Shown here piece after piece: positions 1-9,960 of a stretch of DNA of 64,000 nucleotides; the stretch's first letter is position 1; each line of letters opens with the position of its first letter. The notes under the pieces are model-generated. The model worked only from the letters and a program-made list of their open reading frames with translations. It was not told the DNA's origin and searched no databases. Source of the DNA: Betaproteobacteria bacterium HGW-Betaproteobacteria-9 (GTDB taxonomy: Bacteria > Pseudomonadota > Gammaproteobacteria > Burkholderiales > Burkholderiaceae_C); contig PHCC01000019.1 in the NCBI GenBank assembly GCA_002842215.1, forward strand, positions 1-64,000. Reading direction: 5' to 3'. A program made the position numbers and the translations under genes.

Positions 1-1352
1 AGGCCGCGCAGGTCGGCCAGGCCTTGTTCGGTCACGACGATTTGCACGTCGTGTTCGGTGTGGTCCACGTGGCTGACCATGGGCACGATGCAGCTGATGC
101 TGCCGCCCTTGGCGGTGGACGGGGTCATGAAGACCGAGAGGTAGGCGTTGCGCGCGAAGTCACCCGAGCCGCCGATGCCGTTCATGATGCGCGTGCCCAT
201 CACGTGGGTGGAGTTCACGTTGCCGTACAGGTCGGCTTCGATCATGCCGTTCATGGCGATGATGCCGAGGCGGCGGATCACCTCGGGGTGGTTGCTGATC
301 TCCTGCGGACGCAGCACGATGCGCTCGCGGTAGAAGTCCAGGTTGGCGAGGAACTCTTCCATCACGGGCGTCGAAAACGACAGCGCGGTGGACGATGCCA
401 TGGCCATCTTGCCGGACTTGAGCATCGCCAGCATGCCGTCCTGCAGCACTTCGGTGTAACCCTGCAGGTTGTTGAAGGGGCCTTCGTTCAGGCTTTCCAT
501 CACGGCGTTGGCGATGTTGCCCACGCCCGACTGCAGCGGCAGCAACTCGGGCGGCAGTCGCCCTTGTTGCACTTCGTCCTGCAGGAAGTCCATCAGGTGG
601 GCGGCGATGCGTTTCGACGCTTCGTCGGGTGCCGAGAAACGGGTGTCGCGGTCGGGCAGATTCGTTTCGACGATGGCGATCACCTTGGCCGGATCGCAGT
701 GCAGGTAGGGCTCGCCGATGCGGTCGCCTGCGTGTGTCATGGGGATCGGCTTGCGGTGCGGCGGGCGCTCGGTGCCGTAGTAGATGTCGTGCATGCCCTC
801 CAGGCCCAGCGAGTGGCCGTGGTTGACTTCCAGGATCACCTTGTCGGCCTGGTCCAGCCAGGTCTTGTTGTTGCCCACCGAGGTGGCCGGGATCAGGCGG
901 CCGTCTTCCAGGATGCCCGCGACCTCGATCACCGCCACATTGAGTTTGCCGAGGAACCCGAACCACACGTACTGCGCCACGTGGGAGAGGTGGATGTCGA
1001 TGTAGGCCATTTCGCCGTCGTTGATGCGCGCGCGGCAGGTCGGGTCGGACTGGTAGGGCAGGCGCATGTCCATGCCGCCGACTTTGGCCAGCGCGCCGTC
1101 GAGCTCGGGCGCGGTGGAAGCGCCGGTCCAGACGCCGATGCGAAATGCCTTGCCGGCGTCGTGCTGCGCCTGGATGTGGCCGGCCAGGGCGAGCGGTATC
1201 GCCTTCGGATAGCCGGCGCCGGTGAAGCCGCTCATGCCCACGTGGTCACCGTTTTCGATGAGGGCCGCAGCCGCTTCGGCCGACATGATTTTCTGGCGCA
1301 GGCCGGCGTGGGCGATGCGGGACGGGCGGATATCGGGCGGGTTCTGTGTCAT
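1..1352 (-). CDS. Acetyl-CoA hydrolase/transferase family protein (succinate CoA-transferase type), 3' end outside window
   Basis: Reading the minus strand from an ATG at 1350-1352 gives about 450 residues open to the window edge, so the C-terminal part (family members are about 500 residues) is cut off. Near the N-terminus there is an SGFTGAGYPK motif (residues 41-50), and around residue 275 the hallmark GVGNIANAV, followed 24 residues later by the Glu of YTEVLQDG, which matches the spacing to the catalytic glutamate of acetate:succinate CoA-transferase (AarC). Members move CoA between acetate or propionate and succinate, or hydrolyse acetyl-CoA, in the cytosol; the exact acceptor cannot be read here. 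It is divergent from a LysR-type gene at 1461, which may regulate it. Confidence 0.9.
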   Translation of the reverse strand, partial: MTQNPPDIRPSRIAHAGLRQKIMSAEAAAALIENGDHVGMSGFTGAGYPKAIPLALAGHIQAQHDAGKAFRIGVWTGASTAPELDGALAKVGGMDMRLPYQSDPTCRARINDGEMAYIDIHLSHVAQYVWFGFLGKLNVAVIEVAGILEDGRLIPATSVGNNKTWLDQADKVILEVNHGHSLGLEGMHDIYYGTERPPHRKPIPMTHAGDRIGEPYLHCDPAKVIAIVETNLPDRDTRFSAPDEASKRIAAHLMDFLQDEVQQGRLPPELLPLQSGVGNIANAVMESLNEGPFNNLQGYTEVLQDGMLAMLKSGKMAMASSTALSFSTPVMEEFLANLDFYRERIVLRPQEISNHPEVIRRLGIIAMNGMIEADLYGNVNSTHVMGTRIMNGIGGSGDFARNAYLSVFMTPSTAKGGSISCIVPMVSHVDHTEHDVQIVVTEQGLADLRG

Positions 1353-1365
1353 GGGATGAGAAATA

Positions 1366-1377
1366 AGGGTTAACCCT
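1366..1377. promoter_or_regulatory. 12-bp perfect palindrome in the divergent promoter region
   Basis: AGGGTTAACCCT is a perfect palindrome lying 14 bp upstream of the CoA-transferase start codon and 84 bp upstream of the LysR-type gene. LysR regulators usually bind dyad sites between themselves and a divergent target, so this is a candidate operator. Functional assignment is inference from position and symmetry only. Confidence 0.4.
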
Positions 1378-1460
1378 AGGTTCTTGCTATCGTAACGGAT
1401 GCCCATGACCGCAAAGCGTCAAACAACACCGGACTTCACCCGCGCGCATAATCCGCGGCC

Positions 1461-2387
1461 ATGGAAACCAAGTGGCTGGAAGATTTTGTGAGCCTGGCTG
1501 AAACCCGCAGCTTCAGCCGTTCGGCGCAGTTGCGCCACGTCACCCAGCCCGCGTTTTCGCGCCGCATCCAGTCGCTCGAAGCCTGGGCCGGCACCGATCT
1601 GGTGGACCGGTCGTCCTATCCCACCCGCCTCACGCCCGCGGGCCAGACGCTCTACGAGCAGGCGCTGGAAACCCTGCAGGCGCTGCAGACCACGCGCGCC
1701 ATGCTCAGGGCCCACACGGCAGCGGCGCAGGACGTGATCGAGTTCGCGGTGCCGCACACGCTGGCCTTCACCTTTTTCCCGTCCTGGCTCTCCAGCCTGC
1801 GCGAAAGCTGCGGTCCGATCAAGAGCCGGCTGATTGCGCTCAACGTGCACGACGCCGTGATGCGGCTGGTGGAAGGCAGCTGCGACCTGCTGATCGCCTA
1901 CCACCACACCTCACAGCCCATCCAGCTCGATGCCGCGCGCTACGAGATGCTGCCGCTGGGCCGCGAAACGCTGTCGCCCTTTGTCAAGCCCAACGAACAG
2001 GGTGAACCGCTGTTCACGCTGCCGGGCACGGTGGCGCATCCGCTGCCCTACCTGGCCTACGCGCCCGGCGCCTACATGGGGCGCGCCGTGGAGCAGATGC
2101 TCAAGCAGAACAAGACGCCGGTGCACCTGGACCGCATTTATGAAACCGACATGGCCGAAGGCCTCAAGGCCATGGCGCTCGAAGGCCATGGCATTGCCTT
2201 CCTGCCGGCCAGCGCCGTGCGCCGCGAACTGCGCGGCAAGCGCCTGGTGAGTGCCGGGCAGGGCCTCGATACCGCACTGGACATCCGCATCTACCGTGAG
2301 CGGCCGGGCACGCGCAAGGCCAAAGGCTCGGTGGAAGCGTTCTGGAACGATCTGGAAAAACACCTGGCCGCTACGGCCAAGGCCTGA
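1461..2387 (+). CDS. LysR-type transcriptional regulator, HypT/YjiE-like
   Basis: The 308-residue protein has a winged-helix DNA-binding domain at residues 1-60 and a LysR substrate-binding domain after it. The N-terminus METKWLEDF and the [12 protein letters not shown] recognition-helix region resemble E. coli HypT (YjiE), a hypochlorite-responsive LysR regulator activated by methionine oxidation. A YMGR segment near residue 205 matches the region of a redox-active methionine in HypT. HypT similarity is from memory of the family and not aligned. The gene is divergent from the CoA-transferase gene, so local control of that gene is equally plausible. Start: first ATG at 1461, matching the expected family N-terminus. 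Confidence 0.85.
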   Translation: METKWLEDFVSLAETRSFSRSAQLRHVTQPAFSRRIQSLEAWAGTDLVDRSSYPTRLTPAGQTLYEQALETLQALQTTRAMLRAHTAAAQDVIEFAVPHTLAFTFFPSWLSSLRESCGPIKSRLIALNVHDAVMRLVEGSCDLLIAYHHTSQPIQLDAARYEMLPLGRETLSPFVKPNEQGEPLFTLPGTVAHPLPYLAYAPGAYMGRAVEQMLKQNKTPVHLDRIYETDMAEGLKAMALEGHGIAFLPASAVRRELRGKRLVSAGQGLDTALDIRIYRERPGTRKAKGSVEAFWNDLEKHLAATAKA

Positions 2388-2511
2388 GGATCCTGCCCGC
2401 GTTGCGAGGGCTCCAGCCGAGGCAGCCGCGGAACCGGCTTTGCCGGGTCGCTGGCTGCGCCACCGTGAGGGGGTGACGCCGAAGGCGGCGTGGGGGTGGG
2501 ACAATTCCTTC
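2388..2511. repeat. Intergenic GC-rich repeat-like segment with CCGGCTTTGCCGG core
   Basis: The gap between the LysR gene and pyrC holds a small hairpin core CCGGCTTTGCCGG at 2434-2446, then a segment GTGAGGGGGTGACGCCGAAG and a G-rich run. The core is the same as in the clear repeat pair at 11319-11387 and 25747-25815. The segment has no start codon with a convincing ribosome binding site other than that of pyrC. Confidence 0.5.
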
Positions 2512-3555
2512 ATGAACGCTCCAGCTCAAACCATCACCATCACCCGCCCCGATGACTGGCACCTGCACGTGCGCGACGGCGAGGCCTTGCGCACCGTCGT
2601 ACCGCACACCGCCGCCCAGTTCGGCCGCGCGATCATCATGCCCAACCTCAAGCCGCCGGTGACCACCGCGGCCCAGGCCCAGGCCTACGCCGGGCGCATC
2701 CGCGCCGCCGTGCCGGCGGGCGTGGCCTTCGAGCCGCTGATGACGCTGTACCTCACCGACAACCTCCCGGCCGACGAGATCGCCCGCGCCAAAGACGCCG
2801 GTGTGGTCGCCGCCAAGCTCTACCCGGCCGGGGCGACGACCAACAGCGATGCCGGCGTGACCGACATCCGCAAGACCTACCGGACGCTCGAAGCCATGCA
2901 GAAAGCCGGCATGCTGCTGCTGGTGCATGGCGAAGTGACCAGCCCCGACATCGACCTGTTCGACCGCGAGGCGGTGTTCATCGAGCAGCAACTCAAGCCC
3001 CTGCGCCGCGACTTCCCGGAACTCAAGATCGTGATGGAGCACATCACCACGAAAGAAGCTGCGCAGTACGTGGCCGAGTCGGATCAGTACCTGGGCGCCA
3101 CCCTCACCGCGCACCACCTGCTCTACAACCGCAACGCCATCTTCACCGGCGGCATCCGCCCGCACTACTACTGCCTGCCGGTCCTGAAGCGTGAAATCCA
3201 CCGCCAGGCCCTGGTGGCCGCGGCGATCGGCGGCAATGCCAGGTTCTTCCTCGGCACCGACAGCGCGCCGCACCCCGCCCACCTGAAGGAGCACGCCACG
3301 GGCTGCGCCGGCTGCTACACCGCGCACGCCGCGATCGAGATGTACGCCGAGGTCTTTGACGCCGCGGGCGCGCTCGACAAGCTCGAAGCCTTCGCCAGCT
3401 TCAACGGCCCGGCTTTTTATGGCCTGCCGCGCAACACCGGCACCATCACCCTGAAGCGCGAAAGCTGGACGCCGCCGGAGAGTTTTGCCTTCGGCGAAGC
3501 CGAGCTGAAGCCGCTGCGTTCGGGCGAAGCCTTGCCCTGGAAACTGATCGCCTGA
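2512..3555 (+). CDS. pyrC: Dihydroorotase (class II)
   Basis: PyrC closes N-carbamoyl-aspartate to dihydroorotate, the third step of de novo pyrimidine synthesis, in the cytosol. The 347-residue length fits class II enzymes of the E. coli type. Zinc-site residues are visible: HLH at residues 17-19, the lysine of KLYPAG near residue 100 (normally carboxylated), His of LVHGEV near 138, His of HIT near 178 and Asp of GTDSAPH near 250. The open frame continues upstream to 2251, but the ATG at 2512 gives the family N-terminus. A DUF3025 gene follows after 4 bp, so the two are probably co-transcribed. Confidence 0.97.
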   Translation: MNAPAQTITITRPDDWHLHVRDGEALRTVVPHTAAQFGRAIIMPNLKPPVTTAAQAQAYAGRIRAAVPAGVAFEPLMTLYLTDNLPADEIARAKDAGVVAAKLYPAGATTNSDAGVTDIRKTYRTLEAMQKAGMLLLVHGEVTSPDIDLFDREAVFIEQQLKPLRRDFPELKIVMEHITTKEAAQYVAESDQYLGATLTAHHLLYNRNAIFTGGIRPHYYCLPVLKREIHRQALVAAAIGGNARFFLGTDSAPHPAHLKEHATGCAGCYTAHAAIEMYAEVFDAAGALDKLEAFASFNGPAFYGLPRNTGTITLKRESWTPPESFAFGEAELKPLRSGEALPWKLIA

Positions 3556-3559
3556 GCCC

Positions 3560-4336
3560 ATGTGCGCGTTCACCGAGGCGGTGCAGACCTGGCCGGCGCC
3601 CGACTGGGCGCAGCCCTGGAACGCGCCGTTTGCCGTGGATGGTGCGGTGGTGCGCAGCGCTTGCGAGCAGGGTGTTCCGCTGCCGCAGGCGCTGACGCAG
3701 CGCATCGGCACCGCCGGCCCGCGCTTTGTGCCGCAGGCCGATCTGCCTGAGGGCATGGCCTACGAACAGTTCATCTTCGACACCGGCAGCGTGCCCACGC
3801 GCGAGGGTCTGCACGACTTCTTCAACGGTCTGGTGTGGAAACGTTTCCCCGCCACCAAGCGCCTGCTCAACCGCCTGCAGGCCACCGAGATCCGGAAAGC
3901 CGGCGTGGGGAAGGTGCGCGGGCCGGTTCGCGATGCGATCACCCTGTTCGATGAAAACGCGGTGCTGTTGCAGGCCCCAGACGAACTCTGGGACGCGCTG
4001 ATTGCGCGCGAGTGGACCCGCCTCTTCGTGGCGCTGCGGCCCCTGTGGGCACAGGCGCGGCTGGTACTGTTTGGTCACGCGCTGACCGAAAAGCTCGTCG
4101 CGCCCTACAAATCCATCACCGGCCATGTGTATCGCGAGCCGGTGCCGTTGGCCTTGGGGGACGATCTGGCGGCTTGGGACGCCTGGCTGGCCGGTCGTTT
4201 GACGGCCGCCGGGCTGGGTACCAAGCCGTTCACGCCTCTGCCCGTGCTGGGGGTGCCGGGCTGGTGGCCCGCCAATGAAGACCCCGCCTATTACACCGAC
4301 GCCGGCGTGTTTCGCCCCAGGCGCGTGCCCGTTTGA
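3560..4336 (+). CDS. DUF3025 domain-containing protein
   Basis: The 258-residue protein shows the DUF3025 pattern FIFDTGSVPTREGLHDFFN near residues 74-92 followed by KRFPATKRLLNRLQ. No signal peptide or membrane segment is visible, so it is probably cytosolic. The family is common in beta- and gammaproteobacteria and has no established function known to me. It starts 4 bp after the pyrC stop and is likely translated from the same message. Confidence 0.85.
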   Translation: MCAFTEAVQTWPAPDWAQPWNAPFAVDGAVVRSACEQGVPLPQALTQRIGTAGPRFVPQADLPEGMAYEQFIFDTGSVPTREGLHDFFNGLVWKRFPATKRLLNRLQATEIRKAGVGKVRGPVRDAITLFDENAVLLQAPDELWDALIAREWTRLFVALRPLWAQARLVLFGHALTEKLVAPYKSITGHVYREPVPLALGDDLAAWDAWLAGRLTAAGLGTKPFTPLPVLGVPGWWPANEDPAYYTDAGVFRPRRVPV

Positions 4337-4389
4337 GGCGCGCTGCGCCGTCGGCCGACGGCGCTCCCGTTTGTTTTGCTGGACAACCC

Positions 4390-5775
4390 ATGACCTTGCC
4401 CGTTTCCCCTTCGTGGTCTCACCTCAAGCTGTCGCAGGACGCTGACCGCGCCCAGCTCGCCGCCCATTTCAAAGCCAGCGGCGTGCGCGACGTGGAATGC
4501 TTGTTCGCCGACGTCACCGGCTACCCGCGCGGCAAGCTGATGCCGGCCGCGAGCTTCGCCGGCGGGACCGAGCTGCGCATCTGCCAGGCGATCCCGATGC
4601 AGTGCGTGACGGGGGAATACAGCTACGACCCCATCTTCCCGGACAGCGACCCCGACGTGCGCCTGGTGCCCGACCTCGCCACGCTCAAGCGCTCGCCCTG
4701 GGCCAGCGTGCCGCGCTACCTGGCGGTGCACGACGCCTATGAAATGGACGGTAGCCTGTGCGAATTCGCCCCTCGCTCGGTGCTGAAAAACGTGGTGGCG
4801 CGCTACGCCGCGAAGGGCCTGACGCCGGTGGTGGCACCGGAAATCGAGTTCTACCTGACGGCCGCCATGACCGACCCCGCCCAGCCGCTGGCCTCGCCCA
4901 CCGGCAAAGGCGGCCGGCCCGAAGTGGGCCAGTCGGCCTTCAGCCTGAACGCGCTCAACGAGCTGGCGCCGTTCTGGGACGCCTTTCACGCCTCCATCGA
5001 CGCCCTGGGCATCCGCGCCGACACCTGGCTGCACGAGGTGGGCGAGAACCAGTACGAGATCAACCTGCAACACGGCGACCCGGTCGCGGTGGCCGACCAG
5101 GCCTTTCTGTTCAAGACCGCGGCGCGCGAGATCGCGCTGCAGCACGGGCTCAATGCGGTCTTCATGGCCAAGCCCATCGCCGGCCAGGCCGGCAGCTCCA
5201 TGCACCTGCACCAGAGTGTGGTCGACGCGCAAGGCCGCAACGTGTTCAGCAATGCCGACGGCTCGCCCAGCGAGGCTTTCTTCCATTTCATCGGCGGCCT
5301 GCAGGTCTACACGCCCGACCTGATGCTGGTCTATGCCCCCACGGTCAACAGTTACCGCCGCTACGTGGCCGGCAGCCAGGCGCCGACCAATGTGCAGTGG
5401 GGTTACGACAACCGCACGGCCGGCTTGCGCGTGCCGGTGAGTGCGCCGGTCGCGCGCCGGGTGGAAAACCGCCTGGCTGGCGCCGATGCCAACCCCTACC
5501 TCGCCATGGCCGCCACGCTGGCCGCCGGGCTGGCCGGCCTGCAGGAGCGCCTGAGCCCCAAAGACCCGGTGGAAGGCAACGGCTACCACCAGGCGCGAAG
5601 TCTGCCGCGAACTTTTGACACGGCGCACGCACAAATGGCATCGAGCGAGCACGCGCCGCGCTTGCTGGGTGAGCGTTTCGTGCGCGGCTTCCTGGCCGTC
5701 AAGGCGCTGGAGCACGATCACTACCTGAGCGAGATCAGCGCCTGGGAGCGCCGTTACCTGTTGCCCCAGGTTTGA
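4390..5775 (+). CDS. Glutamine synthetase family protein, gamma-glutamylpolyamine synthetase type
   Basis: The 461-residue enzyme has glutamine synthetase signatures in order: a beta-grasp region VECLFADVTGYPRGK (about 32-48), the metal-binding PEIEFYL near 154, NQYEIN near 221, GSSMHLHQSV near 270 and NRLAGADANPYL near 358. The sequence around VECLFADVTGYPRGKLMP and QWGYDNR is typical of PuuA/GlnA3-like enzymes that ligate glutamate to putrescine or other amines, rather than GlnA itself; the short length and absence of the adenylylation loop agree with this. The substrate is inferred. No other puu genes are next to it. The start at 4390 is the first ATG compatible with the family N-terminus. 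Confidence 0.85.
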   Translation: MTLPVSPSWSHLKLSQDADRAQLAAHFKASGVRDVECLFADVTGYPRGKLMPAASFAGGTELRICQAIPMQCVTGEYSYDPIFPDSDPDVRLVPDLATLKRSPWASVPRYLAVHDAYEMDGSLCEFAPRSVLKNVVARYAAKGLTPVVAPEIEFYLTAAMTDPAQPLASPTGKGGRPEVGQSAFSLNALNELAPFWDAFHASIDALGIRADTWLHEVGENQYEINLQHGDPVAVADQAFLFKTAAREIALQHGLNAVFMAKPIAGQAGSSMHLHQSVVDAQGRNVFSNADGSPSEAFFHFIGGLQVYTPDLMLVYAPTVNSYRRYVAGSQAPTNVQWGYDNRTAGLRVPVSAPVARRVENRLAGADANPYLAMAATLAAGLAGLQERLSPKDPVEGNGYHQARSLPRTFDTAHAQMASSEHAPRLLGERFVRGFLAVKALEHDHYLSEISAWERRYLLPQV

Positions 5776-5864
5776 TCGTGGGTGTGGTGCCAATGCCCTT
5801 GGCTTGAAAAAGGCATGCTGGCCCCCACTATGATTTGCAACGTTTTTCCCCCTCCGGAGTGTTC

Positions 5865-6734
5865 ATGAAACGCATCTTCCTGTTTGTCCTGACCAACTTC
5901 GCCGTCATGGCGGTGCTGCTGGTCACCACCCGCATCCTGGGTGTGGACCGTTTCCTCACCGCCAACGGTCTGAACATGACGGCCCTGGCCGGGTTCTCGC
6001 TCGTGATCGGTTTTGGGGGCGCCATCATCTCGCTGCTGATGAGCAAGACGATGGCCAAGATGAGCACCGGCGCGCGCATCATCAACCAGCCCCAGAACGC
6101 CGACGAGGCCTGGATCGTGCAGACGGTGCAGAAATTTGCCGAGAAGGCCGGCATCGGCATGCCCGAAGTCGCCATCTACGACGGCGCGCCCAACGCGTTC
6201 GCCACCGGTGCCTTCAAGAACTCGGCCCTGGTGGCGGTGTCCACCGGCCTGTTGCAGGGCATGACCCGGGACGAGGTCGAGGCCGTGATCGGCCACGAGG
6301 TGGCCCACGTGGCCAACGGCGACATGGTGACCATGACGCTGATCCAGGGCGTGATGAACACCTTCGTGGTGTTCCTGAGCCGCGTGATCGGATACGCCGT
6401 GGACAGCTTCCTGCGCCGCGGCAGCGACAACAATTCCGGCCCGGGCATCGGCTACATGGTGACCACCATCGTGATGGACATCGTGCTGGGCTTCCTGGCC
6501 GCCATCATCGTGGCCTGGTTCAGCCGCCAGCGCGAGTTCCGCGCCGACGCCGGTGCTGCGAGCCTGATGGGCCGCAAGCAGCCCATGATCAACGCGCTGG
6601 CCCGTCTGGGCGGCCTGACCCCCGGCGAACTGCCCAAGACCATGCAGGCCATGGGCATCACCGGTGGCCTGGGCAAGCTGTTCTCGACTCACCCACCGAT
6701 GGAAGAGCGCATCGACGCGCTGCAGAAACTCTGA
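5865..6734 (+). CDS. htpX: Membrane zinc metalloprotease HtpX
   Basis: HtpX is an inner-membrane M48 protease that takes part in quality control of membrane proteins under stress. The 289-residue sequence has two N-terminal membrane helices (about 5-25 and 35-55), the catalytic HEVAH motif near 144-148, two further hydrophobic segments around 155-175 and 200-220, and the third zinc ligand in REFRADAGA near 223. A CCGGAG ribosome binding site lies 6-7 bp before the ATG at 5865, which decides this start over an upstream in-frame candidate at 5835. It ends at a strong terminator. Confidence 0.96.
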   Translation: MKRIFLFVLTNFAVMAVLLVTTRILGVDRFLTANGLNMTALAGFSLVIGFGGAIISLLMSKTMAKMSTGARIINQPQNADEAWIVQTVQKFAEKAGIGMPEVAIYDGAPNAFATGAFKNSALVAVSTGLLQGMTRDEVEAVIGHEVAHVANGDMVTMTLIQGVMNTFVVFLSRVIGYAVDSFLRRGSDNNSGPGIGYMVTTIVMDIVLGFLAAIIVAWFSRQREFRADAGAASLMGRKQPMINALARLGGLTPGELPKTMQAMGITGGLGKLFSTHPPMEERIDALQKL

Positions 6735-6777
6735 TCCAGGCGTTCGGGAGGCGCATTTGGCAAGCGGCTTCCTGGCC

Positions 6778-6815
6778 AACAAAAAACCCCGCGAGAAATC
6801 GCGGGGTTTTTTGTT
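6778..6815. terminator. Bidirectional intrinsic terminator
   Basis: A perfect stem CCCCGCGA (6787-6794), GAAA loop (6795-6798) and TCGCGGGG (6799-6806) is flanked by A6 on the left and T6 on the right, with symmetry running out to 6778 and 6815. It sits between the convergent htpX and M23 peptidase genes and has a U-tract for both transcripts. Confidence 0.93.
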
Positions 6816-6839
6816 GGGGGTCAGGCGGTGGAACGTGGC

Positions 6840-8204
6840 TTATTCGGCGCTGGCCTGCTGGACCGTGGCCGCTGCGGCGAGGTGTTGCCGCTGCGACTGC
6901 GCCACCGCTTCGAAGCGGGCGCGGAACGTCGGACTCACCGGGATGTTTTCACTCTGGCGGGCAATTTCCAGCGGGTCGCGGTGTACGCCCCGGTCGCGGA
7001 ATTCGAAGTGCAGGTGCGGGCCGGTCGAGGCGCCTGTGGAACCCACTGCGCCCAGGCGGTCGCCTTGCGAAACTTTCTGGCCCTTGCGGACATCGATGCG
7101 GCTCAGGTGGGCAAAGAGCGTGGACTGGTTGTCGCGATGGGTGACCTCGATCGCATTTCCGTAGCCGCCTTTCCAGCCGGCAAACGAGACCACGCCGTCG
7201 CCGATGGTGCGCACCGGCGTGCCGGTGGGCGCCGCGTAGTCCACGCCCAGGTGGGCTTTCTGCCGGCCCGAGATCGGGTGGAAACGCATACCGTAGCCGC
7301 TGCTGACGCGGGAGAACTCCAGCGGGGAACCCAGGTAGGTCTTGCGCGAACTCTGGCCATCGAAGCCGTAGTAGGCACCCTTCTGGCCGGGTTCCTCGAA
7401 CCAGACGGCTTCGTGTTTGCGCCCGTCGTTGATGAACTCGGCGCTGAGCACCCGACCCGCGCGCAGGGTTTCGCCGTCGGCTTCCAGGCTTTCGTAGACC
7501 ACGCTGAAGTGATCGCCCTGGCGCAGGTTGCGACGGAAGTCGATCTCGGACGCGAAGATTTCGGCCAGTTGCACGGCCACGCTGTCGGGCAGACCGATGG
7601 CGTCGGTCGCGGCAAACAGGGAGCTGTTGATGACGCCACCGGCCAGGCGGACGCTGGGTGTGAGCTCGGCAGTTTCCAGCCGAACCTGGTAACCCAGTGG
7701 GTCGGCTTCAATCACCAGACGCTGAAATTCACGACCATCGTCGGGCAGCCAGCGCGCGCTCAGGCGCTGCAGTTCGTGGCGGTCGTTGGTTTCCACGGTG
7801 ACCAGCTTGCCGGCGCGGCCACTGAACAGCTGGCGTGCTGTGGTGTCGTCGCGCAGAAACGCCACCGCAGCCGAGTCGGCCACACCGAGGCGCTGCAGCA
7901 GGCTCTGGGCGGTGTCATCGCGACGCACCTGGTCGCTGCGGAACAGCGTGAGCGAAGCGGCGGGCAGGGAAATATCGTTCAGCAGCGGGGCGCCCAAGGG
8001 TGCCGTGTCCAGCGCCTCGATCACTTGCCGCACGGGCAGGTTGGCGGCATCGGGGGCCAGTGGTGCGATGCCAAACGCCGTCACGCCGGTGCCCAGCAAA
8101 ACCGCACCCACGCCGAGCATGAAGCGGCGGGGATGTCGTGTCAGGCCATGGACCAGGAGACTGGAGGAAGAGCGTGCAAGTTGGGGCAGCGAGTCCGGTT
8201 TCAT
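6840..8204 (-). CDS. M23 family metallopeptidase (MepM-like cell-wall endopeptidase)
   Basis: This 454-residue protein has an N-terminal membrane anchor (about residues 20-42), a LysM/OapA-like and Csd3-like central region, and a C-terminal peptidase M23 (LytM) domain. Zinc ligands are visible as HLGVD near 318-322 and HLHFEF near 397-402. Such enzymes cut peptidoglycan cross-links in the periplasm. An ATG at 8202-8204 was chosen; three codons further upstream lies a TTG that would add MIS. A Ala/Gln-rich tail follows the domain. It diverges from tyrS, an arrangement I recall as common in betaproteobacteria. Confidence 0.93.
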   Translation of the reverse strand: MKPDSLPQLARSSSSLLVHGLTRHPRRFMLGVGAVLLGTGVTAFGIAPLAPDAANLPVRQVIEALDTAPLGAPLLNDISLPAASLTLFRSDQVRRDDTAQSLLQRLGVADSAAVAFLRDDTTARQLFSGRAGKLVTVETNDRHELQRLSARWLPDDGREFQRLVIEADPLGYQVRLETAELTPSVRLAGGVINSSLFAATDAIGLPDSVAVQLAEIFASEIDFRRNLRQGDHFSVVYESLEADGETLRAGRVLSAEFINDGRKHEAVWFEEPGQKGAYYGFDGQSSRKTYLGSPLEFSRVSSGYGMRFHPISGRQKAHLGVDYAAPTGTPVRTIGDGVVSFAGWKGGYGNAIEVTHRDNQSTLFAHLSRIDVRKGQKVSQGDRLGAVGSTGASTGPHLHFEFRDRGVHRDPLEIARQSENIPVSPTFRARFEAVAQSQRQHLAAAATVQQASAE

Positions 8205-8404
8205 GGAAATCAAGGTGCGGTTCCGGCAGGCTTGCCGCAGCGGCGGCAGGCAAAAAAAGGACGCCTGATCTGGGGATCGGACCCGTGATCAAGGCGCTCA
8301 AAGGGGCTTGCGTTTGGAAGGCTCCTTGCCGGGCCACTAAAATCCACGCTCGCTAACTTAAAAGTATAGCCAGTTCCAGGGCTGTTGCATCTGAAAAAAC
8401 CCTT
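8205..8404. promoter_or_regulatory. Divergent promoter region of M23 peptidase and tyrS
   Basis: This 200-bp gap must carry promoters in both directions. An AT-richer stretch at 8338-8370 ends in TATAGC (8365-8370), a possible -10 for tyrS, but I see no convincing -35 partner. No T-box or other leader structure was recognised. Confidence 0.35.
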
Positions 8405-9667
8405 ATGAATCACAGCCTTAACGAAACAAAAGGTGTTCAGAAACCCACCTCGGAGGCGGTCCAGCCGACAGACGGTGTGCGCGAGGCGCTGGCGGTGACC
8501 CTGCGGGGCATCGACGAACTGATCCCGCAGCAAGACTGGGTGAAGAAGCTGGCGAAGTCCGAAGCCACCGGTGTGCCGTTGCGCATCAAGCTGGGCCTGG
8601 ACCCGACGGCACCCGACATCCACATCGGCCACACCGTGGTGCTCAACAAGATGCGCCAGCTGCAGGACCTGGGGCATCAGGTGATTTTCCTGATCGGCGA
8701 CTTCACCAGCCTGATCGGCGATCCGTCCGGGCGCAACAACACCCGTCCGCCGCTGACGACCGAGCAGATCAAGGCCAACGCCGAGACCTACTACAAGCAG
8801 GCCAGCCTGGTGCTGGACCCGGCGAAGACCGAGATCCGTTACAACAGTGAGTGGTCGCTTCCGTTGGGTTCGATGGGCATGATCCAGCTGGCGGCCAAGT
8901 ACACCGTGGCGCGCATGATGGAGCGCAACGACTTCCACGACCGTTTCAAGGCCGGCACGCCGATCAGCGTGCACGAGTTCCTGTACCCGCTGATGCAGGG
9001 TTACGACTCGGTGGCGCTCAAGGCCGACCTGGAGCTGGGTGGCACGGACCAGAAGTTCAACCTGCTGATGGGGCGCCACCTGCAGCAGGAATACGGCCAG
9101 GAGCCGCAGTGCATTTTGACCATGCCGCTGCTCGAAGGCCTGGACGGCATCGAGAAGATGTCCAAGTCCAAGAACAACTACATCGGCATCACCGAAGAAG
9201 CCAACACGATGTTCGCCAAGGTGCTGTCGATCTCGGACACGCTGATGTGGCGCTGGTACACGCTGCTGTCGTTCAAGTCGATGGCCGAGATCGAGGCGCT
9301 GAAGAAAGAAGTCGAAGGCGGACGCAACCCCAAGGACGCCAAGGTGATGCTGGCCAAGGAGATCACGGCGCGCTTCCACAGCGCGGCGGCGGCCGATGCG
9401 GCGGAGCAGGATTTCATCAACCGCAGCAAGGGCGGGGTGCCGGACCAGATTCCGGAGGTGTCGCTGTCGGGGGCTCCGATGGGCGTGGCGGCGTTGCTCA
9501 ATGCGGCTGGTCTGGTGGCTTCCAACGGCGAAGGCAACCGGCTGATCGATGGCGGCGGGGTGCGCATCGACTCGTCGGTGGTCAGCGACAAGGGGCTGAA
9601 GCTGGGCGCGGGTGTCTATGTGGTGCAGGTGGGCAAGCGGAAGTTTGCTCGGGTCACGCTGTCGTAA
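8405..9667 (+). CDS. tyrS: Tyrosine--tRNA ligase
   Basis: TyrRS charges tRNA-Tyr with tyrosine in the cytosol. The 420-residue protein has the class I HIGH-type motif HIGHTVV near residues 73-79 and the KMSKS loop near 250-254, followed by a C-terminal S4-like RNA-binding domain (about 355-420, with [12 protein letters not shown]). The HIGH plus KMSKS pattern and length fit the TyrRS-2 (TyrZ-like) group common in Proteobacteria outside enterics; that subgroup assignment is inference. The N-terminal ~25 residues before the conserved region are variable. Confidence 0.96.
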   Translation: MNHSLNETKGVQKPTSEAVQPTDGVREALAVTLRGIDELIPQQDWVKKLAKSEATGVPLRIKLGLDPTAPDIHIGHTVVLNKMRQLQDLGHQVIFLIGDFTSLIGDPSGRNNTRPPLTTEQIKANAETYYKQASLVLDPAKTEIRYNSEWSLPLGSMGMIQLAAKYTVARMMERNDFHDRFKAGTPISVHEFLYPLMQGYDSVALKADLELGGTDQKFNLLMGRHLQQEYGQEPQCILTMPLLEGLDGIEKMSKSKNNYIGITEEANTMFAKVLSISDTLMWRWYTLLSFKSMAEIEALKKEVEGGRNPKDAKVMLAKEITARFHSAAAADAAEQDFINRSKGGVPDQIPEVSLSGAPMGVAALLNAAGLVASNGEGNRLIDGGGVRIDSSVVSDKGLKLGAGVYVVQVGKRKFARVTLS

Positions 9668-9960
9668 ACCGGTACCTCGCGGGATCGGGGCGCCAGCGCG
9701 CTCTGTTCCGTTCGTGTCCCCCGGACCGGCTGCGCCGGTCCTCCTCCTTGACCTCACTGCACAGAACGCGCTGTCGCCCCGATCCGAGGTGGTGCTGGCG
9801 ATCCACTGTGGGCGCGCCCGTGCGTTCGCGGAACGAGTGACGGTGGTGACCGGCGCAGCGAAGCAAAGGAGGAGGGACCGCGAAGCGGCCCCGGGGGACA
9901 TGAGCGGAGCCGGTCACCGCTGGCGCTCGTTCCTTGAGGTCACGCAAGAGAGCAAGAGAC
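9668..9960. repeat. Intergenic region with inverted 34-bp GC-rich repeat pair
   Basis: Two related 34-bp segments lie in opposite orientation: 9716-9749 begins GTCCCCCGGACCGG and ends CCTCCTCCTT; 9866-9899 begins AAGGAGGAGGGACC and ends CCGGGGGAC. Each also contains an inner hairpin; the left one carries the CCGGCTGCGCCGG core (9726-9738). About 115 bp separate them. No plausible gene is present in the remaining sequence. It lies between the convergent tyrS and ankyrin genes, so it may serve as a termination or REP-like element. Confidence 0.65.
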
